Part shown: in pieces, positions 12,569-25,700 of the stretch
Position numbering within the stretch: the first letter of the stretch is position 1
How the letters are laid out: every line of letters begins with the position of its first letter
From: Odiellus spinosus
Lineage: Eukaryota; Arthropoda; Arachnida; Opiliones; Phalangiidae
NCBI GenBank assembly: GCA_963920705.1
Contig: OY987226.1
Span: 28,032,706 to 28,096,705, forward strand
Length of the DNA stretch: 64,000 nucleotides
Direction: 5' to 3'
The notes under the pieces: model-generated
Database searches by the model: none
Told to the model about the DNA's origin: nothing
The model's input: only the letters and a program-made list of their open reading frames with translations
Made by a program: the position numbers and the translations under genes

Positions 12569-15136
12569 TTATTTTCCATTGAAGAGTTATTTTCAATTGA
12601 AGAGTTATTTTCAATTGAAGAGTTATTTTCAATTGAAGAGTTATTTTCGATTGAGTTACTTTCAATTGAAGAGTTATTTGAAGAGTTATTTTCAATTAAA
12701 GAGTTATTTTCAATTGAAGAGTTATTTTCAATTGAAGAGTTATTTGAAGAGTTATTTTCAATTGAAGAGTTATTTGAGGAGTTATTTTCAATTGAAGAGT
12801 TATTTTCGATTGAGAGTTATTTTACGTTGAAGAGCTTTTTCAGTTGAAGAGTTATTTTCAGTTGAAGAGTTATTTTCAATTGAAGAGTTATTTTCCATTG
12901 AAGAGTTATTTTCAATTAAAGAGTTATTTTCAATTAAAGAGTTTATTTCAATTGAAGAGTTATATTCAATTGAGTTATTTTCAATTGAAGAGTTATTTTC
13001 AATTGAAGAGTTATTTTCAATTGAAGAGTTATTTTCAGTTGAAGAGTTATTTTCAATTGAAGAGTTATTTTCCAATGAAGAGTTATTTTCAATTAAAGAG
13101 TTATTTTCAATTGAAGAGTTATTTTCAATTGAAGAGTTATTTTCAATTGAAGAGTTATTTTGAATTGAAGAGTTATTTTCAATTGAAGAGTTATTTTCAA
13201 TTGAAGAGTTATTTTCAATTGAAGAGTTATATTCAATTGATGAGTTATTTTCAATTGAAGAGTTATTTTCAATTGAAGAGTTATTTTCAATTGAAGAGTT
13301 ATTTTCAGTTGAAGAGTTATTTTCAATTGAAGAGTTATTTTCCAATGAAGAGTTATTTTCAATTAAAGAGTTATTTTCAATTGAAGAGTTATATTCAATT
13401 GAAGAGTTATTTTGAATTGAAGAGTTATTTTGAATTGAAGAGTTATTTTCAATTGAAGAGTTATTTTCAATTGAAGAGTTATTTTCAATTGAAGAGTTAT
13501 TTTCAATTGAAGAGTTATTTTCAATTGAAGAGTTATTTTCAATTGAAGAGTTATTTTGAATTGAAGAGTTATTTTGAATTGAAGAGTTATTTTGAATTGA
13601 AGAGTTATTTTCAATTGAAGAGTTATTTTCAATTGAAGAGTTATTTTCAATTGAAGAGTTATTTTCAATTGAAGAGTTATTTTCAATTGAAGAGTTATTT
13701 TCAATTGAAGAGTTATTTTCAATTGAAGAGTAATTTTCAATTGAAGAGTTATTTACAATTGAAGAGTTATTTTCGATTGAGAGTTATTTTCAATTGAAGA
13801 GCTATTTTCAATTGAGTTATTTTCAATAGAAGAGCTATTTTCAATTGAGTTATTTTCAATTGAAGAGTTATTTGAAGAGTTATTTTCGATTGAGAGTTAT
13901 TTTCAATTGAAAGGTTATTTTCGATTGAGAGTTATTTTCAATTGAGGAGTTATTTTCAAATTAAAGAGTTATTTTCAATTGAAGAGTTATTTTCAATTGA
14001 AGAGTTATTTTCAATTGAAAGGTTATTTTCCATTGAAGAGTTATTTTCGATTGAAGAGTTATTTTCAATTGAAGAGTTATTTGAAGAGTTATTTTCAATT
14101 GAAGAGTTATTTTCAATTGAAAGGTGATTTTCCATTGAAGAGTTATTTTCAATTGAAGAGTTATTTTCCATTAAAGAGTTATTTTCAATTGAAGAGTTAT
14201 TTTCCATTAAAGAGTTATTTTCAATTGAAGAGTTATTTTCGATTGAGAGTTATTTTCAATTGAAGAGTTATTTTCAATTGAAGAGTTATTTTCGATTGAA
14301 GAGTTATTTTCCATTGAAGAGTTATTTTCAATCGAAGAGTTATTTTCAATCGAAGGGTTATTTTCAATTGAAGAGTTATTTTTCATGGAAGAGTTATTTT
14401 CCATTGAAGAGTTATTTTCAATTGAAGAGTTATTTTTCATTGAAGAGTTATTTTCCATTGAAGAGTTATTTTCAATTGAAGAGTTATTTTCAATTGAAGA
14501 GTTATTTTCGATTGAGTTATTTTCAATTGAAGAGTTATTTGAAGAGTTATTTTCAATTAAAGAGTTATTTTCAATTGAAGAGTTATTTTCCATTGAGGAG
14601 TTATTTTCAATTAAAGAGTTATTTTCAATTGAAGGGTTATTTTCAATTGAAGAGTTATTTTCAATTGAAAGGTGATTTTCCATTGAAGAGTTATTTTCAA
14701 TTGAAGAGTTATTTTCAATTGAAATGTTATTTTCAATTGAAGAGTTATTTTACGTTGAAGAGCTATTTTCAGATGAAGAGTTATTTTCAGTTGAAGAGTT
14801 ATTTTCAATTGAAGAGTTATTTTCAATTGAAGAGTTATTTTCAATTGAAGAGTTATTTTCAATTGAAGAGTTATATTCAATTGAAGAGTTATTTTCAATT
14901 GAAGAGTTATTTTCAATTGAAGAGTTATTTTCAATTGAAGAGTTATTTTCAATTGAAGAGTTATTTTCAATTGAAGAGGTATTTTCGATTGAGAGTTATT
15001 TTCAATTGAAGAGTTATTTTCAATTGAAGAGTTATTTTCAATTGAAGAGTTATTTTCAATTGAAGAGTTATTTTCAATTGAAGAGTTATTTTCAATTGAA
15101 GAGTTATTTTCAATTGAAGAGTTATTTTCAATAGAA

Positions 15137-15273
15137 GAGCTATTTTCAATTGAGTTATTTTCAATTGAAGAGTTATTTGAAGAGTTATTTTCGATTGAGA
15201 GTTATTTTCAATTGAAAGGTTATTTTCGATTGAGAGTTATTTTCAATTGAGGAGTTATTTTCAAATTAAAGAG
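15137..15273 (+). repeat. Shortened landmark block L1 (137 bp)
   Basis: Same as the 170-bp L1 but lacking the first GAGCTATTTTCAATT plus GAGTTATTTTCAATAGAA pair (33 bp). An identical short form is at 18400-18536. The opposite change, a gain of one 33-bp pair, is seen at 30136. Confidence 0.9.
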
Positions 15274-16372
15274 TTATTTTCAATTGAAGAGTTATTTTCA
15301 ATTGAAGAGTTATTTTCAATTGAAAGGTTATTTTCCATTGAAGAGTTATTTTCGATTGAAGAGTTATTTTCAATTGAAGAGTTATTTGAAGAGTTATTTT
15401 CAATTGAAGAGTTATTTTCAATTGAAAGGTGATTTTCCATTAAAGAGTTATTTTCAATTGAAGAGTTATTTTCGATTGAGAGTTATTTTCAATTGAAGAG
15501 TTATTTTCAATTGAAGAGTTATTTTCGATTGAAGAGTTATTTTCCATTGAAGAGTTATTTTCAATCGAAGAGTTATTTTCAATCGAAGAGTTATTTTTCA
15601 TTGAAGAGTTATTTTCCATTGAAGAGTTATTTTCAATTGAAGAGTTATTTTTCATTGAAGAGTTATTTTCCATTGAAGAGTTATTTTCAATTGAAGAGTT
15701 ATTTTCAATTGAAGAGTTATTTTCAATTGAAGAGTTATTTTCGATTGAGTTATTTTCAATTGAAGAGTTATTTGAAGAGTTATTTTCAATTAAAGAGTTA
15801 TTTTCAATTGAAGAGTTATTTTCCATTGAGGAGTTATTTTCAATTAAAGAGTTATTTTCAATTGAAGAGTTATTTTCAATTGAAGAGTTATTTTCAATTG
15901 AAAGGTGATTTTCCATTGAAGAGTTATTTTCAATTGAAGAGTTATTTTCAATTGAAATGTTATTTTCAATTGAAGAGTTATTTTACGTTGAAGAGCTATT
16001 TTCAGATGAAGAGTTATTTTCAGTTGAAGAGTTATTTTCAATTGAAGAGTTATTTTCAATTGAAGAGTTATTTTCAATTGAAGAGTTATATTCAATTGAA
16101 GAGTTATTTTCAATTGAAGAGTTATTTTCGATTGAGAGTTATTTTCAATTGAAGAGTTATTTTCAATTGACGAGTTATTTTCAATCGAAGAGTTATTTTC
16201 AGTTGAAGAGTTATTTTCAATTGAAGAGTTATTTTCGATTGAAGAGTTATTTTCCATTGAAGAGTTATTTTCAATTGAAGAGTTATTTTTCATTGAAGAG
16301 TTATTTTCCATTGAAGAGTTATTTTCAATTGAAGAGTTATTTTCAATTGAAGAGTTATTTTCAATTGAAGAG

Positions 16373-16471
16373 TTATTTTCGATTGAGTTATTTTCAATTG
16401 AAGAGTTATTTTCGATTGAGTTATTTTCAATTGAAGAGTTATTTTCGATTGAGTTATTTTCAATTGAAGAG
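16373..16471 (+). repeat. 33-bp composite repeat, 3 units
   Basis: Three units, each a 15-mer TTATTTTCGATTGAG plus a canonical 18-mer. The same tract has 5 units at 19654-19818 and at 21334-21498, and 2 units at 27660-27725, 33378-33443, 35880-35945 and 49404-49469. Confidence 0.95.
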
Positions 16472-17097
16472 TTATTTTCGATTGAAGAGTTATTTTCAAT
16501 TGAAGAGTTATATTCAATTGATGAGTTATTTTCAATTGAAGAGTTATTTTCAATTGAAGAGTTATTTTCAATTGAAGAGTTATTTTCAGTTGAAGAGTTA
16601 TTTTCAATTGAAGAGTTATTTTCCAATGAAGAGTTATTTTCCAATGAAGAGTTATTTTCAATTAAAGAGTTATTTTCAATTGAAGAGTTATATTCAATTG
16701 AAGAGTTATTTTGAATTGAAGAGTTATTTTGAATTGAAGAGTTATTTTCAATTGAAGAGTTATTTTCAATTGAAGAGTTATTTTCAATTGAAGAGTTATT
16801 TTCAATTGAAGAGTTATTTTCAATTGAAGAGTTATTTTCAATTGAAGAGTTATTTTGAATTGAAGAGTTATTTTGAATTGAAGAGTTATTTTGAATTGAA
16901 GAGTTATTTTCAATTGAAGAGTTATTTTCAATTGAAGAGTTATTTTCAATTGAAGAGTTATTTTCAATTGAAGAGTTATTTTCAATTGAAGAGTTATTTT
17001 CAATTGAAGAGTTATTTTCAATTGAAGAGTAATTTTCAATTGAAGAGTTATTTACAATTGAAGAGTTATTTTCGATTGAGAGTTATTTTCAATTGAA

Positions 17098-19750
17098 GAG
17101 CTATTTTCAATTGAGTTATTTTCAATAGAAGAGCTATTTTCAATTGAGTTATTTTCAATTGAAGAGTTATTTGAAGAGTTATTTTCGATTGAGAGTTATT
17201 TTCAATTGAAAGGTTATTTTCGATTGAGAGTTATTTTCAATTGAGGAGTTATTTTCAAATTAAAGAGTTATTTTCAATTGAAGAGTTATTTTCAATTGAA
17301 GAGTTATTTTCAATTGAAAGGTTATTTTCCATTGAAGAGTTATTTTCGATTGAAGAGTTATTTTCAATTGAAGAGTTATTTGAAGAGTTATTTTCAATTG
17401 AAGAGTTATTTTCAATTGAAAGGTGATTTTCCATTGAAGAGTTATTTTCAATTGAAGAGTTATTTTCCATTAAAGAGTTATTTTCAATTGAAGAGTTATT
17501 TTCCATTAAAGAGTTATTTTCAATTGAAGAGTTATTTTCGATTGAGAGTTATTTTCAATTGAAGAGTTATTTTCAATTGAAGAGTTATTTTCGATTGAAG
17601 AGTTATTTTCCATTGAAGAGTTATTTTCAATCGAAGAGTTATTTTCAATCGAAGGGTTATTTTCAATTGAAGAGTTATTTTTCATGGAAGAGTTATTTTC
17701 CATTGAAGAGTTATTTTCAATTGAAGAGTTATTTTTCATTGAAGAGTTATTTTCCATTGAAGAGTTATTTTCAATTGAAGAGTTATTTTCAATTGAAGAG
17801 TTATTTTCGATTGAGTTATTTTCAATTGAAGAGTTATTTGAAGAGTTATTTTCAATTAAAGAGTTATTTTCAATTGAAGAGTTATTTTCCATTGAGGAGT
17901 TATTTTCAATTAAAGAGTTATTTTCAATTGAAGGGTTATTTTCAATTGAAGAGTTATTTTCAATTGAAAGGTGATTTTCCATTGAAGAGTTATTTTCAAT
18001 TGAAGAGTTATTTTCAATTGAAATGTTATTTTCAATTGAAGAGTTATTTTACGTTGAAGAGCTATTTTCAGATGAAGAGTTATTTTCAGTTGAAGAGTTA
18101 TTTTCAATTGAAGAGTTATTTTCAATTGAAGAGTTATTTTCAATTGAAGAGTTATTTTCAATTGAAGAGTTATATTCAATTGAAGAGTTATTTTCAATTG
18201 AAGAGTTATTTTCAATTGAAGAGTTATTTTCAATTGAAGAGTTATTTTCAATTGAAGAGTTATTTTCAATTGAAGAGGTATTTTCGATTGAGAGTTATTT
18301 TCAATTGAAGAGTTATTTTCAATTGAAGAGTTATTTTCAATTGAAGAGTTATTTTCAATTGAAGAGTTATTTTCAATTGAAGAGTTATTTTCAATAGAAG
18401 AGCTATTTTCAATTGAGTTATTTTCAATTGAAGAGTTATTTGAAGAGTTATTTTCGATTGAGAGTTATTTTCAATTGAAAGGTTATTTTCGATTGAGAGT
18501 TATTTTCAATTGAGGAGTTATTTTCAAATTAAAGAGTTATTTTCAATTGAAGAGTTATTTTCAATTGAAGAGTTATTTTCAATTGAAAGGTTATTTTCCA
18601 TTGAAGAGTTATTTTCGATTGAAGAGTTATTTTCAATTGAAGAGTTATTTGAAGAGTTATTTTCAATTGAAGAGTTATTTTCAATTGAAAGGTGATTTTC
18701 CATTAAAGAGTTATTTTCAATTGAAGAGTTATTTTCGATTGAGAGTTATTTTCAATTGAAGAGTTATTTTCAATTGAAGAGTTATTTTCGATTGAAGAGT
18801 TATTTTCCATTGAAGAGTTATTTTCAATCGAAGAGTTATTTTCAATCGAAGAGTTATTTTTCATTGAAGAGTTATTTTCCATTGAAGAGTTATTTTCAAT
18901 TGAAGAGTTATTTTTCATTGAAGAGTTATTTTCCATTGAAGAGTTATTTTCAATTGAAGAGTTATTTTCAATTGAAGAGTTATTTTCAATTGAAGAGTTA
19001 TTTTCGATTGAGTTATTTTCAATTGAAGAGTTATTTGAAGAGTTATTTTCAATTAAAGAGTTATTTTCAATTGAAGAGTTATTTTCCATTGAGGAGTTAT
19101 TTTCAATTAAAGAGTTATTTTCAATTGAAGAGTTATTTTCAATTGAAGAGTTATTTTCAATTGAAAGGTGATTTTCCATTGAAGAGTTATTTTCAATTGA
19201 AGAGTTATTTTCAATTGAAATGTTATTTTCAATTGAAGAGTTATTTTACGTTGAAGAGCTATTTTCAGATGAAGAGTTATTTTCAGTTGAAGAGTTATTT
19301 TCAGTTGAAGAGTTATTTTCAATTGAAGAGTTATTTTCAATTGAAGAGTTATTTTCAATTGAAGAGTTATATTCAATTGAAGAGTTATTTTCAATTGAAG
19401 AGTTATTTTCGATTGAGAGTTATTTTCAATTGAAGAGTTATTTTCAATTGACGAGTTATTTTCAATCGAAGAGTTATTTTCAGTTGAAGAGTTATTTTCA
19501 ATTGAAGAGTTATTTTCGATTGAAGAGTTATTTTCCATTGAAGAGTTATTTTCAATTGAAGAGTTATTTTTCATTGAAGAGTTATTTTCCATTGAAGAGT
19601 TATTTTCAATTGAAGAGTTATTTTCAATTGAAGAGTTATTTTCAATTGAAGAGTTATTTTCGATTGAGTTATTTTCAATTGAAGAGTTATTTTCGATTGA
19701 GTTATTTTCAATTGAAGAGTTATTTTCGATTGAGTTATTTTCAATTGAAG
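17098..19750 (+). repeat. 3.3-kb higher-order unit, copy 2
   Basis: Repeats 13799 onward at +3,299 bp, including the rare TTTTTCATGGAAGAG monomer (near 14,390 and 17,690) and the shortened L1 (18400-18536). The interval between the full and short L1 is 36 bp (two monomers) smaller than in copy 1: 1,302 against 1,338 bp. Similarity is lost in the 33-bp tract at 19654, which is longer here. Confidence 0.85.
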
Positions 19751-20917
19751 AGTTATTTTCGATTGAGTTATTTTCAATTGAAGAGTTATTTTCGATTGAG
19801 TTATTTTCAATTGAAGAGTTATTTGAAGAGTTATTTTCAATTAAAGAGTTATTTTCAATTGAAGAGTTATTTTCAATTGAGGAGTTATTTTCAACTAAAG
19901 ATTTATTTTCAATTGAAGAGTTATTTTCAATTGAAGAGTTATTTTCAATTGAAACGTGATTTTCCATTGAAGAGTTATTTTCCATTGAAGAGTTATTTTC
20001 AATCGAAGAGTTATTTTCAATCGAAGGGTTATTTTCAATTGAAGAGTTATTTTTCATTGAAGAGTTATTTTCCATTGAAGAGTTATTTTCAATTGAAGAG
20101 TTATTTTTCATTGAAGAGTTATTTTCCATTGAAGAGTTATTTTCAATTGAAGAGTTATTTTCAATTGAAGAGTTATTTTCAATTGAAGAGTTATTTTCGA
20201 TTGAGTTATTTTCAATTGAAGAGTTATTTGAAGAGTTATTTTCAATTAAAGAGTTATTTTCAATTGAAGAGTTATTTTCAATTGAAGAGTTATTTGAAGA
20301 GTTATTTTCAATTGAAGAGTTATTTGAAGAGTTATTTTCAATTGAAGAGTTATTTTCAATTGAAGAGTTATTTGAAGAGTTATTTTCAATTGAAGAGTTA
20401 TTTGAAGAGTTATTTTCAATTGAAGAGTTATTTTCGATTGAGAGTTATTTTACGTTGAAGAGCTTTTTCAGTTGAAGAGTTATTTTCAGTTGAAGAGTTA
20501 TTTTCAATTGAAGAGTTATTTTCCATTGAAGAGTTATTTTCAATTAAAGAGTTTATTTCAATTGAAGAGTTATTTTCAACTGAAGAGTTATATTCAATTG
20601 ATGAGTTATTTTTAATTGAAGAGTTATTTTCAATTGAAGAGTTATTTTCAATTGAAGAGTTATTTTCAATTGAAGAGTTATTTTCAATTGAAGAGTTATT
20701 TTCGATTGAGTTATTTTCAATTGAAGAGTTATTTGAAGAGTTATTTTCAATTAAAGAGTTATTTTCAATTGAAGAGTTATTTTCCATTGAGGAGTTATTT
20801 TCAATTAAAGAGTTATTTTCAATTGAAGAGTTATTTTCAATTGAAGAGTTATTTTCAATTGAAAGGTGATTTTCCATTGAAGAGTTATTTTCAATTGAAG
20901 AGTTATTTTCAATTGAA
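19220..20917 (+). repeat. 1.6-1.7-kb tandem duplication, copy 1
   Basis: The monomer order from 19,220 is repeated from 20,918: offset 1,698 bp at the left side and 1,602 bp at the TACGTTG...CTTTTTC marker (20451 against 22053). The offset shrinks in whole-monomer steps. Both copies hold the 5-unit 33-bp tract, a TTTTCAACTAAAG monomer and a GAAACG-ended monomer. Confidence 0.8.
19654..19818 (+). repeat. 33-bp composite repeat, 5 units
   Basis: Five 33-bp units (15-mer plus 18-mer), followed directly by a 12-mer at 19819. It is the expanded counterpart of the 3-unit tract at 16373. Confidence 0.95.
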
Positions 20918-22743
20918 ATGTTATTTTCAATTGAAGAGTTATTTTACGTTGAAGAGCTATTTTCAGATGAAGAGTTATTTTCAGTTGAAGAGTTATTTTC
21001 AATTGAAGAGTTATTTTCAATTGAAGAGTTATTTTCAATTGAAGAGTTATATTCAATTGAAGAGTTATTTTCAATTGAAGAGGTATTTTCGATTGAGAGT
21101 TATTTTCAATTGAAGAGTTATTTTCAATTGACGAGTTATTTTCAATCGAAGAGTTATTTTCAGTTGAAGAGTTATTTTCAATTGAAGAGTTATTTTCGAT
21201 TGAAGAGTTATTTTCCATTGAAGAGTTATTTTCAATTGAAGAGTTATTTTTCATTGAAGAGTTATTTTCCATTGAAGAGTTATTTTCAATTGAAGAGTTA
21301 TTTTCAATTGAAGAGTTATTTTCAATTGAAGAGTTATTTTCGATTGAGTTATTTTCAATTGAAGAGTTATTTTCGATTGAGTTATTTTCAATTGAAGAGT
21401 TATTTTCGATTGAGTTATTTTCAATTGAAGAGTTATTTTCGATTGAGTTATTTTCAATTGAAGAGTTATTTTCGATTGAGTTATTTTCAATTGAAGAGTT
21501 ATTTGAAGAGTTATTTTCAATTAAAGAGTTATTTTCAATTGAAGAGTTATTTTCAATTGAGGAGTTATTTTCAACTAAAGATTTATTTTCAATTGAAGAG
21601 TTATTTTCAATTGAAGAGTTATTTTCAATTGAAACGTGATTTTCCATTGAAGAGTTATTTTCCATTGAAGAGTTATTTTCAATCGAAGAGTTATTTTCAA
21701 TCGAAGGGTTATTTTCAATTGAAGAGTTATTTTTCATTGAAGAGTTATTTTCCATTGAAGAGTTATTTTCAATTGAAGAGTTATTTTTCATTGAAGAGTT
21801 ATTTTCCATTGAAGAGTTATTTTCAATTGAAGAGTTATTTTCAATTGAAGAGTTATTTTCAATTGAAGAGTTATTTTCGATTGAGTTATTTTCAATTGAA
21901 GAGTTATTTGAAGAGTTATTTTCAATTAAAGAGTTATTTTCAATTGAAGAGTTATTTTCAATTGAAGAGTTATTTGAAGAGTTATTTTCAATTGAAGAGT
22001 TATTTGAAGAGTTATTTTCAATTGAAGAGTTATTTTCGATTGAGAGTTATTTTACGTTGAAGAGCTTTTTCAGTTGAAGAGTTATTTTCAGTTGAAGAGT
22101 TATTTTCAATTGAAGAGTTATTTTCCATTGAAGAGTTATTTTCAATTAAAGAGTTTATTTCAATTGAAGAGTTATTTTCAACTGAAGAGTTATATTCAAT
22201 TGATGAGTTATTTTTAATTGAAGAGTTATTTTCAATTGAAGAGTTATTTTCAATTGAAGAGTTATTTTCAGTTGAAGAGTTATTTTCAATTGAAGAGTTA
22301 TTTTCCAATGAAGAGTTATTTTCAATTAAAGAGTTATTTTCAATTGAAGAGTTATTTTCAATTGAAGAGTTATATTCAATTGAAGAGTTATTTTGAATTG
22401 AAGAGTTATTTTGAATTGAAGAGTTATTTTGAATTGAAGAGTTATTTTCAATTGAAGAGTTATTTTCAATTGAAGAGTTATTTTCAATTGAAGAGTTATT
22501 TTCAATTGAAGAGTTATTTTGAATTGAAGAGTTATTTTCAATTGAAGAGTTATTTTCAATTGAAGAGTTATTTTCAATTGAAGAGTTATTTTCAATTGAA
22601 GAGTTATTTTCAATTGAAGAGTTATTTTCAATTGAAGAGTTATTTTCAATTGAAGAGTTATTTTCAATTGAAGAGTAATTTTCAATTGAAGAGTTATTTT
22701 CAATTGAAGAGTTATTTTCGATTGAGAGTTATTTTCAATTGAA
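20918..22743 (+). repeat. 1.6-1.7-kb tandem duplication, copy 2
   Basis: Second copy of the segment starting at 19,220, continuing into TTTTGAATTG and canonical monomers up to the L1 block at 22744. Part of it (about 21,577-22,690) is found again at 29,040-30,120, at an offset of 7,463 bp (marker 22053 against 29516). Confidence 0.8.
21334..21498 (+). repeat. 33-bp composite repeat, 5 units
   Basis: Same unit and copy number as the tract at 19654-19818, as expected for a tract carried within the 1.6-1.7-kb duplication. Confidence 0.95.
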
Positions 22744-25700
22744 GAGCTATTTTCAATTGAGTTATTTTCAATAGAAGAGCTATTTTCAATTGAGTTATTT
22801 TCAATTGAAGAGTTATTTGAAGAGTTATTTTCGATTGAGAGTTATTTTCAATTGAAAGGTTATTTTCGATTGAGAGTTATTTTCAATTGAGGAGTTATTT
22901 TCAAATTAAAGAGTTATTTTCAATTGAAGAGTTATTTTCAATTGAAGAGTTATTTTCAATTGAAAGGTTATTTTCCATTGAAGAGTTATTTTCGATTGAA
23001 GAGTTATTTTCAATTGAAGAGTTATTTGAAGAGTTATTTTTAATTGAAGAGTTATTTTCAATTGAAAGGTGATTTTCCATTGAAGAGTTATTTTCAATTG
23101 AAGAGTTATTTTCCATTAAAGAGTTATTTTCAATTGAAGAGTTATTTTCCATTAAAGAGTTATTTTCAATTGAAGAGTTATTTTCGATTGAGAGTTATTT
23201 TCAATTGAAGAGTTATTTTCAATTGAAGAGTTATTTTCGATTGAAGAGTTATTTTCCATTGAAGAGTTATTTTCAATCGAAGAGTTATTTTCAATCGAAG
23301 GGTTATTTTCAATTGAAGAGTTATTTTTCATGGAAGAGTTATTTTCCATTGAAGAGTTATTTTCAATTGAAGAGTTATTTTTCATTGAAGAGTTATTTTC
23401 CATTGAAGAGTTATTTTCAATTGAAGAGTTATTTTCAATTGAAGAGTTATTTTCGATTGAGTTATTTTCAATTGAAGAGTTATTTGAAGAGTTATTTTCA
23501 ATTAAAGAGTTATTTTCAATTGAAGAGTTATTTTCCATTGAGGAGTTATTTTCAATTAAAGAGTTATTTTCAATTGAAAGGTGATTTTCCATTGAAGAGT
23601 TATTTTCAATTGAAGAGTTATTTTCAATTGAAATGTTATTTTCAATTGAAGAGTTATTTTACGTTGAAGAGCTATTTTCAGATGAAGAGTTATTTTCAGT
23701 TGAAGAGTTATTTTCAATTGAAGAGTTATTTTCAATTGAAGAGTTATTTTCAATTGAAGAGTTATATTCAATTGAAGAGTTATTTTCAATTGAAGAGTTA
23801 TTTTCAATTGAAGAGTTATTTTCAATTGAAGAGTTATTTTCAATTGAAGAGTTATTTTCAATCGAAGAGTTATTTTCAATCGAAGGGTTATTTTCAATTG
23901 AAGAGTTATTTTTCATGGAAGAGTTATTTTCCATTGAAGAGTTATTTTCAATTGAAGAGTTATTTTTCATTGAAGAGTTATTTTCCATTGAAGAGTTATT
24001 TTCCATTGAAGAGTTATTTTCCATTGAAGAGTTATTTTCAATTGAAGAGTTATTTTCAATTGAAGAGTTATTTTCGATTGAGTTATTTTCAATTGAAGAG
24101 TTATTTGAAGAGTTATTTTCAATTAAAGAGTTATTTTCAATTGAAGAGTTATTTTCCATTGAGGAGTTATTTTCAATTGAAGAGTTATTTTCAATTGAAA
24201 GGTGATTTTCCATTGAAGAGTTATTTTCAATTGAAGAGTTATTTTCAATTGAAGAGTTATTTTCAATTGAAGAGTTATTTGAAGAGTTATTTTCAATTGA
24301 AGAGTTATTTGAGGAGTTATTTTCAATTGAAGAGTTATTTTCGATTGAGAGTTATTTTACGTTGAAGAGCTTTTTCAGTTGAAGAGTTATTTTCAGTTGA
24401 AGAGTTATTTTCAATTGAAGAGTTATTTTCCATTGAAGAGTTATTTTCAATTAAAGAGTTATTTTCAATTAAAGAGTTTATTTCAATTGAAGAGTTATAT
24501 TCAATTGATGAGTTATTTTCAATTGAAGAGTTATTTTCAATTGAAGAGTTATTTTCAATTGAAGAGTTATTTTCAGTTGAAGAGTTATTTTCAATTGAAG
24601 AGTTATTTTCCAATGAAGAGTTATTTTCAATTAAAGAGTTATTTTCAATTGAAGAGTTATTTTCAATTGAAAGGTTATTTTCCATTGAAGAGTTATTTTC
24701 GATTGAAGAGTTATTTTCAATTGAAGAGTTATTTGAAGAGTTATTTTTAATTGAAGAGTTATTTTCAATTGAAAGGTGATTTTCCATTGAAGAGTTATTT
24801 TCAATTGAAGAGTTATTTTCCATTAAAGAGTTATTTTCAATTGAAGAGTTATTTTCCATTAAAGAGTTATTTTCAATTGAAGAGTTATTTTCGATTGAGA
24901 GTTATTTTCAATTGAAGAGTTATTTTCAATTGAAGAGTTATTTTCGATTGAAGAGTTATTTTCCATTGAAGAGTTATTTTCAATCGAAGAGTTATTTTCA
25001 ATCGAAGGGTTATTTTCAATTGAAGAGTTATTTTTCATGGAAGAGTTATTTTCCATTGAAGAGTTATTTTCAATTGAAGAGTTATTTTTCATTGAAGAGT
25101 TATTTTCCATTGAAGAGTTATTTTCAATTGAAGAGTTATTTTCAATTGAAGAGTTATTTTCGATTGAGTTATTTTCAATTGAAGAGTTATTTGAAGAGTT
25201 ATTTTCAATTAAAGAGTTATTTTCAATTGAAGAGTTATTTTCCATTGAGGAGTTATTTTCAATTAAAGAGTTATTTTCAATTGAAAGGTGATTTTCCATT
25301 GAAGAGTTATTTTCAATTGAAGAGTTATTTTCAATTGAAATGTTATTTTCAATTGAAGAGTTATTTTACGTTGAAGAGCTATTTTCAGATGAAGAGTTAT
25401 TTTCAGTTGAAGAGTTATTTTCAATTGAAGAGTTATTTTCAATTGAAGAGTTATTTTCAATTGAAGAGTTATATTCAATTGAAGAGTTATTTTCAATTGA
25501 AGAGTTATTTTCAATTGAAGAGTTATTTTCAATTGAAGAGTTATTTTCAATTGAAGAGTTATTTTCAATCGAAGAGTTATTTTCAATCGAAGGGTTATTT
25601 TCAATTGAAGAGTTATTTTTCATGGAAGAGTTATTTTCCATTGAAGAGTTATTTTCAATTGAAGAGTTATTTTTCATTGAAGAGTTATTTTCCATTGAAG

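Larger units (their letters stand above)
8822..13798 (+). repeat. Block B: tandem ~1-kb higher-order units
   Basis: The marker TACGTTGAAGAGCTTTTTC (one base shorter than the GAGCTATTTTC form seen elsewhere) occurs at 9749, 10781, 11712 and 12823, giving unit lengths of 1032, 931 and 1111 bp. Each unit runs through TTTATTTC, TATTCAATTGATGAG, TTTTCAGTTG and TTTTCCAATG monomers in the same order, and ends with 12-mer-containing monomers and a 17-mer. Units differ in how many canonical monomers they hold. The same marker recurs at 20451, 22053, 24358 and 29516. Confidence 0.85.
13799..17097 (+). repeat. 3.3-kb higher-order unit, copy 1
   Basis: Begins with a full L1 block (13799-13968) and contains a shortened L1 (15137-15273, 137 bp, lacking the first 33 bp). 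The next unit repeats the same order at an offset of 3,299 bp: 14260-15009 and 17559-18308 translate identically over 249 codons, so the two stretches are at least nearly identical DNA. The match persists to about 16.5 kb, after which this copy continues into TTTTGAATTG-rich monomers like those of block B. Confidence 0.85.
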